From assembly GCA_013054445.1 (NCBI GenBank), contig JAAMPI010000218.1:1-50743 (forward strand): DNA of 50,743 nucleotides, written 5' to 3'. The position numbers were made by a program, and so were the translations under genes. A model generated the notes under the pieces. The model saw nothing but the letters and a program-made list of their open reading frames with translations. It was not told the DNA's origin and made no database searches. Source of the stretch: Cudoniella acicularis (lineage: Eukaryota; Ascomycota; Leotiomycetes; Helotiales; Helotiaceae). Shown here one piece after another: positions 22,937-32,373 of this stretch. Numbering within the stretch: the first letter of the stretch is position 1; every line of letters starts with the position of its first letter.

Positions 22937-23206
22937 ATGGCAAAGTGCAAACCCAGACTCACACTTGCGGAGATGGAGGGGAAGTTAGGATACAAAATCG
23001 ATCCCTTGAATTATCCCCACGAGGTCGTAGAGCGCTTCTACTCTGATCTCAGACCAGTTTCTAATAGTGTCTACGAGAGAACCAAAACCGAGTTCGAGGA
23101 GTATGAGAGACAAGGTTCTCTTAAAGAACATAAGACCGTCCCAGGACAAGACCATCTAAAATGTGGTGCGTGCCAGGTCAGATACCTAGCTAAGCACGCC
23201 TCATAA
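22937..23206 (+). CDS. Small hypothetical protein (89 aa)
   Basis: Open frame from ATG 22937 with no introns required. It is charged, with PLNYPHEVVERFYSDLRPVS in the middle and a C-terminal CGAC pair (CGACQVRYLAKHAS). I do not recognise a family. Codon usage looks ordinary, with no stop-rich context. It lies between PEX12 and the 2EXR-type gene and points the same way as the latter. It could be a lineage-specific gene or a chance frame; the dense charged composition favours a real gene. Confidence 0.45.
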   Translation: MAKCKPRLTLAEMEGKLGYKIDPLNYPHEVVERFYSDLRPVSNSVYERTKTEFEEYERQGSLKEHKTVPGQDHLKCGACQVRYLAKHAS

Positions 23207-23372
23207 CCTCTTTGTCAAACTAACACAGTTATAGACAATTGTAAATGGCCAACACAGAGTCCAATTTAAACAGAGGACTCATGTTGGCTTGTACACTGTC
23301 ACTGTAGATATTCATTATGGCTTCGGACTTGAGTTAGGCCTACTATTCACTAAAAAAGAAGCATTCAGTGCC

Positions 23373-24125
23373 ATGGCTATTGCAAAGGTGAGGATTCCGC
23401 GGAATTTTCTAAGCTGAGAAAGAGGAACTGATTTTATTACACAGTTGCAACCGGATACAAATCACCATCTGGGTCCGTTCTTCAAGCTCCCGAAAGAACT
23501 TCGTGAGAAGATATACACTCTAGCACTCCCGAAAGGGGAGTGGACTATATCAGACGATGATGGTTCTGAGCTCAACTTCGCCCGGGGTGTAGGTGATCTT
23601 AGTGGATTCTATTTTCCACTAAGTAACCTCACCGTACTTAAGCTCAACAGGCAGATTCGTCAAGAGGCGCTGCCTCTTGCGTATCGTAGGACTGTGTTTC
23701 ACTTTGATGATATGGACGACCTCGTCAGTCTTCTCATTGCAGTTGGCGACATTGGCCGGAACAACATTGAGTCAATTGAGCTTGCTTGGCGAAGCAGATC
23801 AGACTCGGAGCGCCAATGGTCTGAAGCCCCGACCCCTAGCGAACATTTACTAACATTGCCAACCCTTCATGTTGGAAAGTGTGTACAGCTTCTCAAACAA
23901 TGCAAGCGTCTCCGATTCCTACGTCTTTATTTCGAGCGAGATCACATACTAGACATGTCTCCAGACGCCTTTAAAGCCGATCCTGGCCTTTCTGAGCTTT
24001 GCTCTATTCAAGGAATTAAGAGGGTAGAGATCTGGGATTTAGGCGATGAGCCAATAGAGCATTGTGACTTTACTAGATGGCTGAAGGGACTAATGGAGGC
24101 TCACAGCAAAGGATGCAGAAAATGA
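23373..24125 (+). CDS. 2EXR/F-box-like fungal protein, two exons
   Basis: The tiny first exon 23373-23387 (MAIAK) is joined to exon 2 at 23445-24125 by a 57-bp intron (GTGAGG...ACACAG, phase 0), giving 231 residues. Without this intron the main frame has no ATG near its start. The opening FFKLPKELREKIYTLALP is the signature of the fungal 2EXR-type domain (LPxELRxxIYxxAL), followed by the usual LTVLKLNRQIRQEALPLAYR and FHFDDMDDL. These proteins are numerous in ascomycetes and mostly uncharacterised; an F-box-like adaptor role is often assumed but not shown. The gene is intact, and a solo LTR starts only 35 bp after its stop. Confidence 0.8.
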
Positions 24126-24160
24126 GCGCTGCTGTCTTTGCCTAGCAGTGTTGCTTAAGT

Positions 24161-24416
24161 TGTAACGTTCTGTTGTTACGTGGTATGCGATATCACGTGG
24201 TCGTTAGTTTAGTCGTTGATTGAAGTGTCAAGTGAATCAGGGTAGAATGTTATCTTATCGAAGATTGTATAATTTGAGCACACCATTCTACAAAGGAAAC
24301 TATATGGCTATATAGGTGGTGGTTTTTGGATCACACGGATCACTCGCTCCATGGATCGTGTGATCCCCATGATCCATAGGTCACGTGACTCTTCTCCTGA
24401 CATTGGGGTCGTGACA
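24161..24416. repeat. Solo LTR, family 1, copy 2 (256 bp, target duplication TAAGT)
   Basis: Begins TGTAACGTTC and ends GGTCGTGACA, with TAAGT at 24156-24160 and again at 24417-24421. It shares with the copy at 1917-2171 the GGTATGCGATATCACGTG block, the GGTAGAATGTTATCTT block, the TATA-like ctatatagg (about 24308) and the 3' GTCGTGACA. The middle parts differ, mostly in runs of GGATC-like repeats. No internal region remains next to it. The first of the two CACGTG motifs of copy 1 reads TACGTG here, a C-to-T difference. Confidence 0.88.
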
Positions 24417-24428
24417 TAAGTGGGAGGA

Positions 24429-24515
24429 TACTACCCCCTCCCCGGTTCAGTTGTTAGTTCTATCACCAGATTTTGCTGGCCCNACCTGACAACTGAACCG
24501 GGGGGAGGGTAGTAT
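24429..24515. repeat. Long near-perfect hairpin with an unresolved base in the loop
   Basis: Left arm 24429-24454 and right arm 24489-24515 are inverted copies of about 26 bp (core CCGGTTCAGTTGT / ACAACTGAACCGG), differing only by the placement of C/G in the poly-C part. The loop is about 34 bp and holds an N at 24483. It starts 8 bp after the LTR target-site copy. It could be a tiny MITE, a recombination scar, or a transcriptional hairpin. No coding sense is seen. Confidence 0.7.
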
Positions 24516-25191
24516 GTTATAAGTAATTATAGCTACTGGGGTGGTTCAAGCAATTTTTTGGTTTGATAACGTGTTAGATCACATGACCATAGGCCGCTCG
24601 GAAGTCGGTCAATCTTATCACCGTTCTTCGTTGCTTTGGTCCAGGACTCTCATACGTCAAAAATTATTGGTCAAGATACCATCCTGAAGTCCTCCTTCAG
24701 AATATCCCTTTTTAATAAGGTCTGCTATAATTCTTCGCTCGATCTATACGTTTCCACTTGGACCTCAAGCCGCCTTCGTATGTGATCACGTCGACGATAT
24801 TGGAAAGGATAGTGCGAAGGGTGCGGGGTTCTGTTCTTTCATTGATGAGATGTACGTATGTACTTCTTCACATTTTCTCCACGATATATTATTTATATCT
24901 AGAAGTACAAAATGACCACGAAATAAAATATTCAAAATTATATATTGGATGTGCGGTTAGAAGAAGGAGCTTTTGAACTTGCGTCCTATTTGGCCCTCTT
25001 CAGTTGGCCTCCCATGCTTCGTTTAGGGCATCACTTAGATCTCAATGCAGAATCAAGGACTGTGACACAGTCACAAATATAAATCGAGTTCAAAAGAAGG
25101 AACAATTAATATTTCTATGAAACCTAGATATTTACAGTTCTCATAAGTTTCTTCGTTCTAAGTGCGTGAACGAACTAGTGTTATACAAGGG
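24516..25191. other. Intergenic, no gene recognised
   Basis: The open frame at 24758-24976 (+) lacks recognisable content. The sequence is moderately AT-rich without a strong RIP look. Confidence 0.4.
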
Positions 25192-25642
25192 CTATAGCCC
25201 TCGAGGACACTCTATTCTTTTCCCGTCGAAATAGACATACAAGCCCGCTACTATCGCGATAGGAAGACATTTTAAAAACTTCTTCCAAGAAGGATCATCT
25301 TTGATCTTTTCAAGCTTCTAATACAAAGACGAATCTTTTAGTACATGCTCTAGCTCTTTATCTGTAAGCCCGAGATCCTTATAGAACTTTCTCCATTGTT
25401 CATATTCGGCCTGGGTGGGGAAGTTTCGAGTGAGATTGAGCATAGATTTGAATTCAGTCGAAAACTCCCGACCAAGGTCCTCTAGTTGAGCCACTGCTAT
25501 GATAAGTATTTGAATAGCTAGTAGAGGCATACGACCTACCAGCATCGAGACAATTAAGGACGAGCACAAACTCAAACTTTTTCTCCGCTTCTACCCACGC
25601 TTAGCTAAGCCTCTGTATAGAGGACTCATTTAAGTCTGACAT
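25192..25642 (-). pseudogene. Small hypothetical gene with two nonsense codons
   Basis: ATG at 25642 opens MSDLNESSIQRLS, then TAA at 25603-25601, then AWVEAEKKFEFVLVLNCLDA. A 46-bp intron (25539-25494, GTAGGT...ATAGCAG, phase 1) joins to VAQLEDLGREFSTEFKSML. TAG at 25320-25318 interrupts after DSSLY. The same frame then runs KLEKIKDDPSWKKFLKCL and a hydrophobic IAIVAGLYVYF to a final TAG at 25194-25192. Exon phase and the continuous sense on both sides of each stop support one gene of about 134 codons. Both stops fit CAA/CAG glutamine codons changed by C-to-T. I do not recognise the family. The hydrophobic C-terminal segment suggests a possible membrane tail. Confidence 0.55.
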
Positions 25643-26123
25643 GTTTAAGTGCTATGGAAGGTGAAAGTTCCTTACAAGCGGAAGTCTGAATATATTAATA
25701 AAGAAAGGATGTAGTGATGCGAGGTGAAGTGGCGCGAGGCAATTTAGCTAACTCAACTTGCTATTTGCCAGCATCTCCCTAATCTGGATCACTTCTCACT
25801 CACATACGTCACCCCCGTACTCAGACTTGCAGAATTAACGACAAAGGTAAATGGGGGATAAATCCTATTGGATCGCAATCTCATATTGTTCCCTCAAATC
25901 GCCTCACATCACCTTGCCTCACATCACCTCGCATCGCCTCGCAATACCAATGTCTCCCTTTCTCAATTAAAGCCTAGAATCCTATTCGATGCATATAAGA
26001 TTACACTGCAGAAAGAGGCAATCGCTACTCACAGCTTGTCTTCTAGTCTGCGAACCACAACTGCTCTTCCGTCCCAAGTTCGTCCTTTCCCTCTCCCTGC
26101 GGCTATTGGACTGGCGTAGCCCG
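25643..26123. other. Intergenic with short direct and inverted repeats
   Basis: 25905-25945 is a run of CCTCACATCACCT / CCTCGCATCGCCT-like units. A roughly inverted counterpart (GATGCGAGGTGAAGTGGCGC) lies at about 25716-25735. No gene seen. Confidence 0.4.
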
Positions 26124-26719
26124 ATGATGGCCTCTCCCCCAGTATACGAACCGACTGCTTCCCTAAACGCCCGCCTACTCGATGCCGATCAGGCTCACAC
26201 AGAGCACCTCTCTTCCTCATGGTCTGCGGGGCAATTGAAACAAAAAGCTGTACTGGATCTCAACAAAGAAGATCCGCAACAAAGTGATATGAACACAAAG
26301 AGAACAAAAGCAGACGGCAACGTGAGTTGTAATCACATACCTTGAGCCTTTAGAAGCTTTTAGTTAATAGCCTGGCAGCTCTATGCTAAACCTTCTCTGC
26401 TGATGAATTTCTTATCGCCTTTCGGGAGCAATATGCAGATGAGATATGGGCCCTCAAGGTCCAAAGAAATTACCAGATCTTCAAAGAGGTTTGTCAGCAG
26501 ATGGAGATGATGCTGCAAGGGATGACAAATGCTCTAGCCATTGGCCTCAAGATACTATCCGGCCTGGAACGTGCACAGATGGTCCTGCTTTCATGTGCTA
26601 CCATAGCCAACTGTTTGAAATCCAGAGATTGGACAAAGGATGAGAAGGTTGGGTTCTGTGTCAAATTCACTAGCTTTGTATCTGGATCATGGGATATGAG
26701 AGAAGTGCTAGATAAATAG
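26124..26719 (+). pseudogene. Hypothetical two-part gene, probably broken
   Basis: Part 1, ATG 26124 to a GTGAGT donor at 26322, encodes 66 residues (ASPPVYEPTASLNARLLDAD onward). Part 2 is a coherent helical segment in frame 2 (DEFLIAFREQYADEIWALKV, then QMEMMLQGMTNALAIGLKIL) running to TAG 26717-26719. The same frame continues EELAKVGHEKKSN after that stop. TAA at 26387-26389 blocks a simple splice from part 1 in this frame, and no acceptor gives the right phase. Both stops fit changed CAA/CAG codons. Family unknown. The two parts might belong to different genes. Confidence 0.4.
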
Positions 26720-26872
26720 GAAGAGCTTGCCAAGGTTGGTCATGAAAAAAAAAGTAACACTACGCAGAGCTAATATGCACCGATCCCAGGTCCTTACCGA
26801 CGAGATACATTTGAGGAAAATAGCGGATCCTAGAGTCGGGAGCAGCGTAGCGGTCTAACACCACCAAAAACC

Positions 26873-27337
26873 ATGAGTGAACCGCAAGAGTCTTACATCT
26901 CCCAGCACATTGAACAAATAGACGATATTCTGAAGGACTTGGTGATGTTTGTGACTGAGGAGGCAGATTTTGGGAAAGCAGCGAATGGCGACCGTCAATT
27001 TCCGGACACGGACCCCAACGGTCCCATTGACAATATTATTCTCAACTGCTGGTTTACAAAGCTTGAGCAGACTATAGACCTACAAACCATGGATACAGAC
27101 AGCGGCAATCTGGGCGGATCATCTAGTGATATCCTACCGATACTGACTATAGGTTGCAACTCAGAGGTTGATTCTAGAATGTTTCACGACGCCAATGATA
27201 ATCCTCAGGCAGAAGTTCATTACTATCACGTGATGCACCAGGTCAACTGTCATCGAAACGTTGAGACTCAATTGATGTACCTTTCCCTGGTCACCTACCT
27301 CGCTGCTCCCAAGTGTGTGGTCTCGTGGAACAACTAA
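26873..27337 (+). CDS. Hypothetical protein (154 aa)
   Basis: Continuous frame from ATG 26873. Acidic, with SQHIEQIDDILKDLVMFVTE near the start and a His-rich patch (VHYYHVMHQVNCHR) towards the end. No family recognised. It follows the broken locus at 26.1-26.7 kb on the same strand at a short distance, so the two could once have been one transcription unit. The end may be an intron rather than a true C-terminus, since no conserved end is visible. Confidence 0.4.
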   Translation: MSEPQESYISQHIEQIDDILKDLVMFVTEEADFGKAANGDRQFPDTDPNGPIDNIILNCWFTKLEQTIDLQTMDTDSGNLGGSSSDILPILTIGCNSEVDSRMFHDANDNPQAEVHYYHVMHQVNCHRNVETQLMYLSLVTYLAAPKCVVSWNN

Positions 27338-27509
27338 GCGCGTCGCCATGTTGGCGACATCAGTGATCAACCTGCATGATGCGCTGGCGGGGACTTGAAC
27401 ACGCTTGCACGAACCAAGCCGTACAGTACCGTACAAACCTCTTCACCTGTCATATCAAGCTGGAAATAATAATGGCACATTAATTTACAGACTACTAAAT
27501 CTTTGCAAG

Positions 27510-27824
27510 ATGTCAAACAAAATTACTGACGCCCGTATCGAAGAACTTCAGAAGCTAAAAGACCTGAAGAATGAGTTGAGCGATAAAATTCAGATGCAGA
27601 AGGACGATATGCAGAAAATTCTTGATTCTATGGACGATGAAGCCCAGGAATTTGCGTCATCATCTCCAAAAGCAGCAAAGGCCGCTCGAGGTAAAGCGCC
27701 GTCTAGTCTCAACCATCAAGACACAATTGATGCCCTTGAACTGACTATCGCTCGCTTGGAGGATGATTATTCCATAGTGGAGAGAGAGTTGGAAAAATTG
27801 GAAGAGGCGATGAATTCAACCTGA
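27510..27824 (+). CDS. Small coiled-coil protein (104 aa)
   Basis: ATG 27510 is chosen because the frame upstream (from 27405) has no sense and the helical heptads begin right after this Met: TDARIEELQKLKDLKNELSD and later LELTIARLEDDYSIVEREL. Two charged coiled-coil stretches (about residues 5-45 and 68-100) flank a Ser/Ala/Lys-rich linker. No family recognised. It ends 9 bp inside the 3' end of the APH-like gene on the other strand. Confidence 0.5.
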   Translation: MSNKITDARIEELQKLKDLKNELSDKIQMQKDDMQKILDSMDDEAQEFASSSPKAAKAARGKAPSSLNHQDTIDALELTIARLEDDYSIVERELEKLEEAMNST

Positions 27825-29422
27825 TGTTAATGAGATTCGGATGATACGCCTGACGAGAAGGTATGATGTCCCCGTGATGATTATAGCCCCTCCTAAAGCT
27901 ATTTGTGGAATAGTCGGACTAAAGCAGATAGTATCTTTCCATAGCTGATGAAGAAAGTAGTCCTTTATAGTGGCATATGCTGAAGCGGGTTTATCTCTGT
28001 AACTAGGAGCTGATTTGATACTCGTATCCTTAAGGCTATCCGCTTCGACCTTGTAGGCAATTCCCTCGAGCAGTTTTCGTTCAATAAGTGTTTTGTGAGC
28101 TGAATCCTTCATGAATGCCTTTATACGTTCATTCAGGTCAGCCTTGTTTTTGTAGCATTTCCAGTTAATATATCGGTTCGCGAACCAGTCCATGTCGGTC
28201 CAGTTTTCTAAGGCATTGGCGACAAGAAATCCGCTATCCTCCTTTGCCTTTGCCCATTCGTTCGACAACAACTCATTCCCATATTTCTCGCGCTCTCGAA
28301 TCCGCACAATTTCCAACAATTGGTCGAGGCTCTTCAAATAGTCCCGATAGACGAAGTTCCATGCTAATTTGGTGGTATCAGGAGTCTTGAGCCACAATGG
28401 GGGTTTGAAAAACTGAAGAGGTACTACGCGACTCCATTCCCAATCGAGAACCGAGGCAATATCCATGCGTTCGTTCACTATTAAGTTGAAGGGTTCCAAA
28501 TCACCATGTACCAAGACAAACGGACCTTGATCAAGGCGGCAATCCATCCAGCCCTTGGCATACTCACGGAAGATATGGAGATGATATAGAGCATCCTCGC
28601 CCTGACCTCCTTCAGAGACACTGTTTCGACCGTTCGCGAACGCATTATCCGCAATCTGAAGTAGCATCGCCACGTAGTCATTGGCTGAAGTGAGAGAACC
28701 TTTATCATTGTAGAAGGAGCTTTGGATCTTGGAAGGCTGCAGACCTTCTAGCTCTTGCATATTGATGTCGATAGTGGTGATTTTCTTTCGCACGTTGAAT
28801 CCCTCTGGACCGTGAGCCAAGCACCCAATCGACGGAAATTCGAGCCTCCTTAGCTGAATGTAAATATCGGCAAGCGAAGTGTATAAGCGCTTTCGCTGTT
28901 CGTCCGAGAGGGTCTTCAGCCGCGCGCATGAGAGCTTCTCTCCCTCAATGTATTCGAGGATAACAAACGATGATAGCGGCTCGGAACCGTTACCTAGGTT
29001 GTAGGCATAGATCTTTGGGAGTGGAATCGTCGTCTTGTCAGTTACTAGCCTACCAAATAGGGTCGATTAGTATCGCTTCTATAGATTAAGATGGAATGGC
29101 CTTACTGCATTGTAGCAATCTCGCTCTCTAGCTTACTCCTGCTCCCATGGGCCAGGCATGGAGCCAGAGGAACACGTACTACCCACTTCTCCACATCTTC
29201 TCCAAAGCTATTCGACGGAAAGCGCACAAAATAACAGATATTATAACTCCCACGAGATGGAGGCTTGAAGAAGCTGCAGTGATCGCCGTTGTGGTGCGAT
29301 GATGCCAGGCGGCAGACGTCGTCTTCATGGATAGCTGCGATAAATTGGTCGCGTTCGCGGTGGACGCGGGATTGCACGATACGGTCCTTCAGCTGTTGTG
29401 GGCCATGCGAGCCAGTTGACAT
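27816..29422 (-). CDS. APH-family (kinase-like) phosphotransferase, two exons
   Basis: Exons 29422-29106 and 29049-27816 give 516 residues. The 56-bp intron (29105-29050, GTAAGG...GGTAG) splits a Gln codon, and both sides read on smoothly. The fold is the aminoglycoside-phosphotransferase/choline-kinase type: N-lobe strands SYNICYFVRF and WVVRVP (about 59-84), hinge FVILEYIEGEKL (134-145), catalytic HGDLEPFN (287-294) and VLDWEW (306-311), equivalents of the HxDxxxxN and metal-binding DxD/DFG motifs. The invariant-type residues look present, so activity is plausible; the substrate is unknown, and in fungi such genes are numerous and rarely drug-resistance genes. The last 35 residues include a hydrophobic IALGGAIIITGTSYLLV followed by Arg residues, a possible tail anchor. 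The start was taken at ATG 29422; an in-frame GTG at 29494 is less likely. Confidence 0.82.
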
Positions 29423-29847
29423 CTTACCTCTGCCTAACGCGAAGGTTAGGAATAAAAGGTACGTGATGGGTTGGCATACGCACTTGGGCTTCACCCTTGA
29501 TTCATCACGCTGACTAAATGCTGAGTCAATTTTCGGCGACAGAGCAAGGGATGCAAGAAGTTATTAGAGAGATCTAGTAATAACTAACGTCGATTGCGAA
29601 TTTTTTTTGCCTTAATGTAAGTGAGTTTCTTGAACCGAATGATCTTTGCCAGCCCGTACGGCTTTCTGTCCTGGCTTCAATATGTCCCCTAAATAATCGT
29701 GATAGATTCACAGACATCCCGTACACGTGATCGTCCACGTGATGCGGCCGAACTGACCAATATGTTGAAGTGTATGCCTGGAAGCCTGAGGCTCCCATGG
29801 CATCCAGCACTTGTTTCAAGCACGTCTCACTTGTAGTCCAGATATGT
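29423..29847. other. Intergenic upstream of the APH-like gene
   Basis: No gene recognised. The open frame at 29574-29819 (-) looks spurious. CACGTG-type sites are present near 29724 and 29736. Confidence 0.4.
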
Positions 29848-29991
29848 GGCCCGGGCGGACTTCGGCTACAGCATAGCTGCAGTATATTCTTGCCTTATAT
29901 AGCGTGCTAAGCGTATTCACCCTACGGGCGAATACTATAGTTTTTTGGCCTGGTAGGCAGTGCGATCTAGAGCTTAGCGATCTATATTATA
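29848..29991. repeat. Dispersed 144-bp repeat, copy 1
   Basis: Nearly the same sequence, of equal length, is found at 45912-46055. Shared blocks include GGCCCGGGCGGACTTCGG at the left end, TTGCCTTATATAGCGTGC in the middle and GCGATCTAGAGCTTAGCGAT at the right. Differences are mostly C/T or G/A. A TATA-like TTATATAG lies inside, so it may be a piece of an LTR or another promoter-bearing element. No target duplication was identified. Confidence 0.7.
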
Positions 29992-30090
29992 CTATACTTC
30001 TATATTACTAATCTAACTAACTAGTTAAGTAGTCTTACTAATATAATAGGGTAAGCAGATAAGGTTTATTATACTTTAAGTACTAGTCTT

Positions 30091-30267
30091 TGTCATAGCG
30101 TACGCAAGCAGTGTAAATCAAGTAGTACTCTCTGTTTCTTAGAATTATCGACGAAGAAGAGAAGAAGCTAGATATAGGAAGGACTGTCGTCTTAAAGGAG
30201 CGCAGCTCCTGGACTAGTCCCAGAACAGACTAGCTCGGAACACGTGACTCGCACTAGATCTGTCACA
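30091..30267. repeat. Solo LTR, family 2, copy 1 (177 bp, target duplication GTCTT)
   Basis: Starts TGTCATAGCG and ends GATCTGTCACA, flanked by GTCTT at 30086-30090 and 30268-30272. It shares a 30-bp block with one mismatch (around ATCGACGAAGAAGAGAAGAAG, 30148-30168) and overall size with the element at 50315-50493. It stands in AT-rich sequence with no internal retroelement part beside it. Confidence 0.8.
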
Positions 30268-30443
30268 GTCTTAAAATAAAAATATTATAATAGCTTTATA
30301 ATAACCTTAGAAGGCTATACTACTAGTTAAGAGACTAGTAGTATTAACTTTATTATATCTATTAGCTAAATATATAATAATAATAATAAGATATCTAATA
30401 TATTAATAACTTTAGTTAGAGTTAAGGCTATAAAAGACTTAAG

Positions 30444-30808
30444 TGTTACGAATCTAGAAGCACGTGTTGTTATAGACCTAGTTCGGCGCCAGGATAGATT
30501 AACTTGATAATAGTCGACGTAATGACTTGATTCGACGCTCGTCGATTTAATGACTTGATAATAGCCTGTCCTTCTAATCGATAGTCGATTTAATAGCTTA
30601 ACGACTGACCGAGTGACTCACTATCNNGGGGAGTCGCTTANNGACTACTTNNCTTACTAAGCGCTATTTGTATAGTTAAATAGAGCTTCTCCCTCCGGGA
30701 GAACCTCTTCTTCTCTCCTTAGTTTAGTCTCTTCGATAATACAGCACCTTCTTGCAAATACGTCCCTACGTGACGTCAGGGCCCTAGTGCCTTTACAGAG
30801 CCGTAACA
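30444..30808. repeat. LTR-like segment with TGTTACG...CGTAACA ends
   Basis: Begins TGTTACGAATCTAGAAGCACG and ends AGAGCCGTAACA, so it has TG..CA ends with short inverted termini. Inside are repeated TCGATTTAATGACTTGATAA-like units (about 30500-30600) and three NN pairs. The flanks (TTAAG left, CCTTT right) do not match, so a target duplication is missing or mutated. A short inverted match to its left end (GAATCTAGA.GCACGT) occurs at about 47969-47995. Confidence 0.45.
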
Positions 30809-31258
30809 CCTTTTAATTAAATAAAAAATATTTTTCTTTCTTTCTATTTAAAGGTAGTAAGAGATAGGCTTTAAGGTTTCCTTTTTCACTATAATTTCTA
30901 GAATACCTATTTGTTATTAAAATTTTAAGTAATATAGATATTAGTAAAAAGGCGATCTTAATTGATTATTTTTACTATATCTTAGCCTTAAACAAGCTAT
31001 ATTAAAGCGCTACGTCTAAGCTACACACGTTACGTGCTAGCTACCTAGGATACGACGATATATAACAAATAGAATTTTATTTTCTCACGTAATAGTGTAT
31101 TGAGTAAAGCTTTACTTTAATTCTACTACTTATAGCGCGAAATAAATATTGTAGCCGTGATACGGTACAGTGCTAATATGTGCTATGCCCTACAAATCCT
31201 TGGTCACAGATCCCTTAGCCCTAGATCATTGACTGGTATAAGGGGATATTGATATACC
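30809..31258. other. AT-rich, RIP-like sequence, no gene
   Basis: Dense TA, few CA/TG dinucleotides. No coding frame. Confidence 0.5.
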
Positions 31259-31408
31259 TTAGCCTCCTGTTCTGCTTCCTCGGTCTCAATTCGGAGTCGC
31301 TTCGTCGTGCTAGGCTATGGTGAGGAAGGGCTCGTCGAAATCTACGAATGAGCGTTTTAGAGGTATTAGACGAGGTGACCTCGACCCTGTCGAGGAAGCA
31401 CCTGGCAT
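31259..31408 (-). pseudogene. Relic first exon of a multicopy-type fungal gene
   Basis: ATG at 31408 opens MPGASSTGSRSPRLIPLKRS followed by FVDFDEPFLTIA, then TAG, a later TGA and TAA at 31261-31259, all in one frame. The TAG would be a glutamine codon before C-to-T change. I recall similar short first exons (Ser/Arg-rich, then VDFD-acidic) in repeated fungal genes, but cannot name the family. The presumed promoter and leader (31410-31900) remain GC-rich, so this island escaped the RIP seen to its left. Confidence 0.35.
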
Positions 31409-32373
31409 TTCGCGACAACTTCGGAGATTTACCGTCTTAGAAGGGTCGTAAGGGGTCTGGCAACACGCGCGGTGTTGATGGTTGATGTTGGGTGAGGAGG
31501 GTTGGCCGGCTGATGGCCTAAATTTCAGAAACAGGTGTGTCGTATCCAAGGCACGGTGATTAGCCGGCCGATTTGATTTGCTCGCGTACGGCGATTAAGT
31601 GCTCGCTTTACATGGGACGATTTTTGGCAGGTGCGTATACTCAAAACCCAATCAATCGATTGGAAATTGGTCGGTCGCGACACGATAAGGATGTTTTTGC
31701 TGTACTAGTGACTGGCCGTGGCACTAGACCTCTCTGCTAAGCGCCCTCGTTAGCTTTTGGCGGAATGAGTCATGATTTGCGGCATAACTCGCTACATAAG
31801 CCAATCGGAGGATAATACGATCGGCCCGAGGAAAAACGAGGGGTTCCAAACCCCGGCTTTGCAGTACATTCACAATGATAAGAAATTCTAATTAGAGGGG
31901 AACTATATTTAATTTTTGTATAACGTTAAGATATGCGAATAAATAACTGCGCATTGGTATAAATAAGAGTGTTGAGACCCTAGAAGCTATAGAAGTGAAT
32001 TGTACAGGGGTAAACGGATACCATAGTGAGGCTTGCCGATGTTGAAGTCTAGCCGAAGCGCCTGCAGAGCCGCATCCGTACAGCCGCAAGGCCCACGAAC
32101 GGTATGACCGTAACATATGCCCCCCCCCCTCTCCCCCCAAAAAAGAAAGAACGCAGTGTCCTCACTGCCAAGCCCTAAGCGTTTACTCAGCTATTCTTGT
32201 TGAAAGAGGAGACAAAACAAGCCAGCTTTCCTGCAATTTTAATCCAAATAAACCCTCAACTCCTGTCTCTCCTCCTCTTCACCCAAAGCTTCAATAAAAC
32301 CATTAAGGATGGACCACCGTAGGTTCAAAAACTAGGAAAAACTGCCCGGATCCCGTATGGCCCCTAAGGCCTT
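31409..32373. other. Intergenic, no gene recognised
   Basis: GC-balanced, with a strong small hairpin GGGGTT/AACCCC (31837-31852) and homopolymer tracts (C9 or longer near 32121 and C-rich after it). Reading frames are short. Confidence 0.4.

Noticed and set aside
25700..25950. CCTCRCATCR-type repeats considered as a CRISPR-like array or MITE
   Set aside because: Units are short, irregular and contiguous with no spacers; a CRISPR array is not expected in a fungus, and MITE borders are not visible.
30444..30808. Full solo-LTR call
   Set aside because: TG..CA ends are present but the flanking five bases (TTAAG and CCTTT) do not match, so it is listed only as LTR-like.
31830..31860. GGGGTTCCAAACCCC, considered as a tRNA T-arm
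   Set aside because: It is a good hairpin but no matching acceptor stem or anticodon arm is visible.
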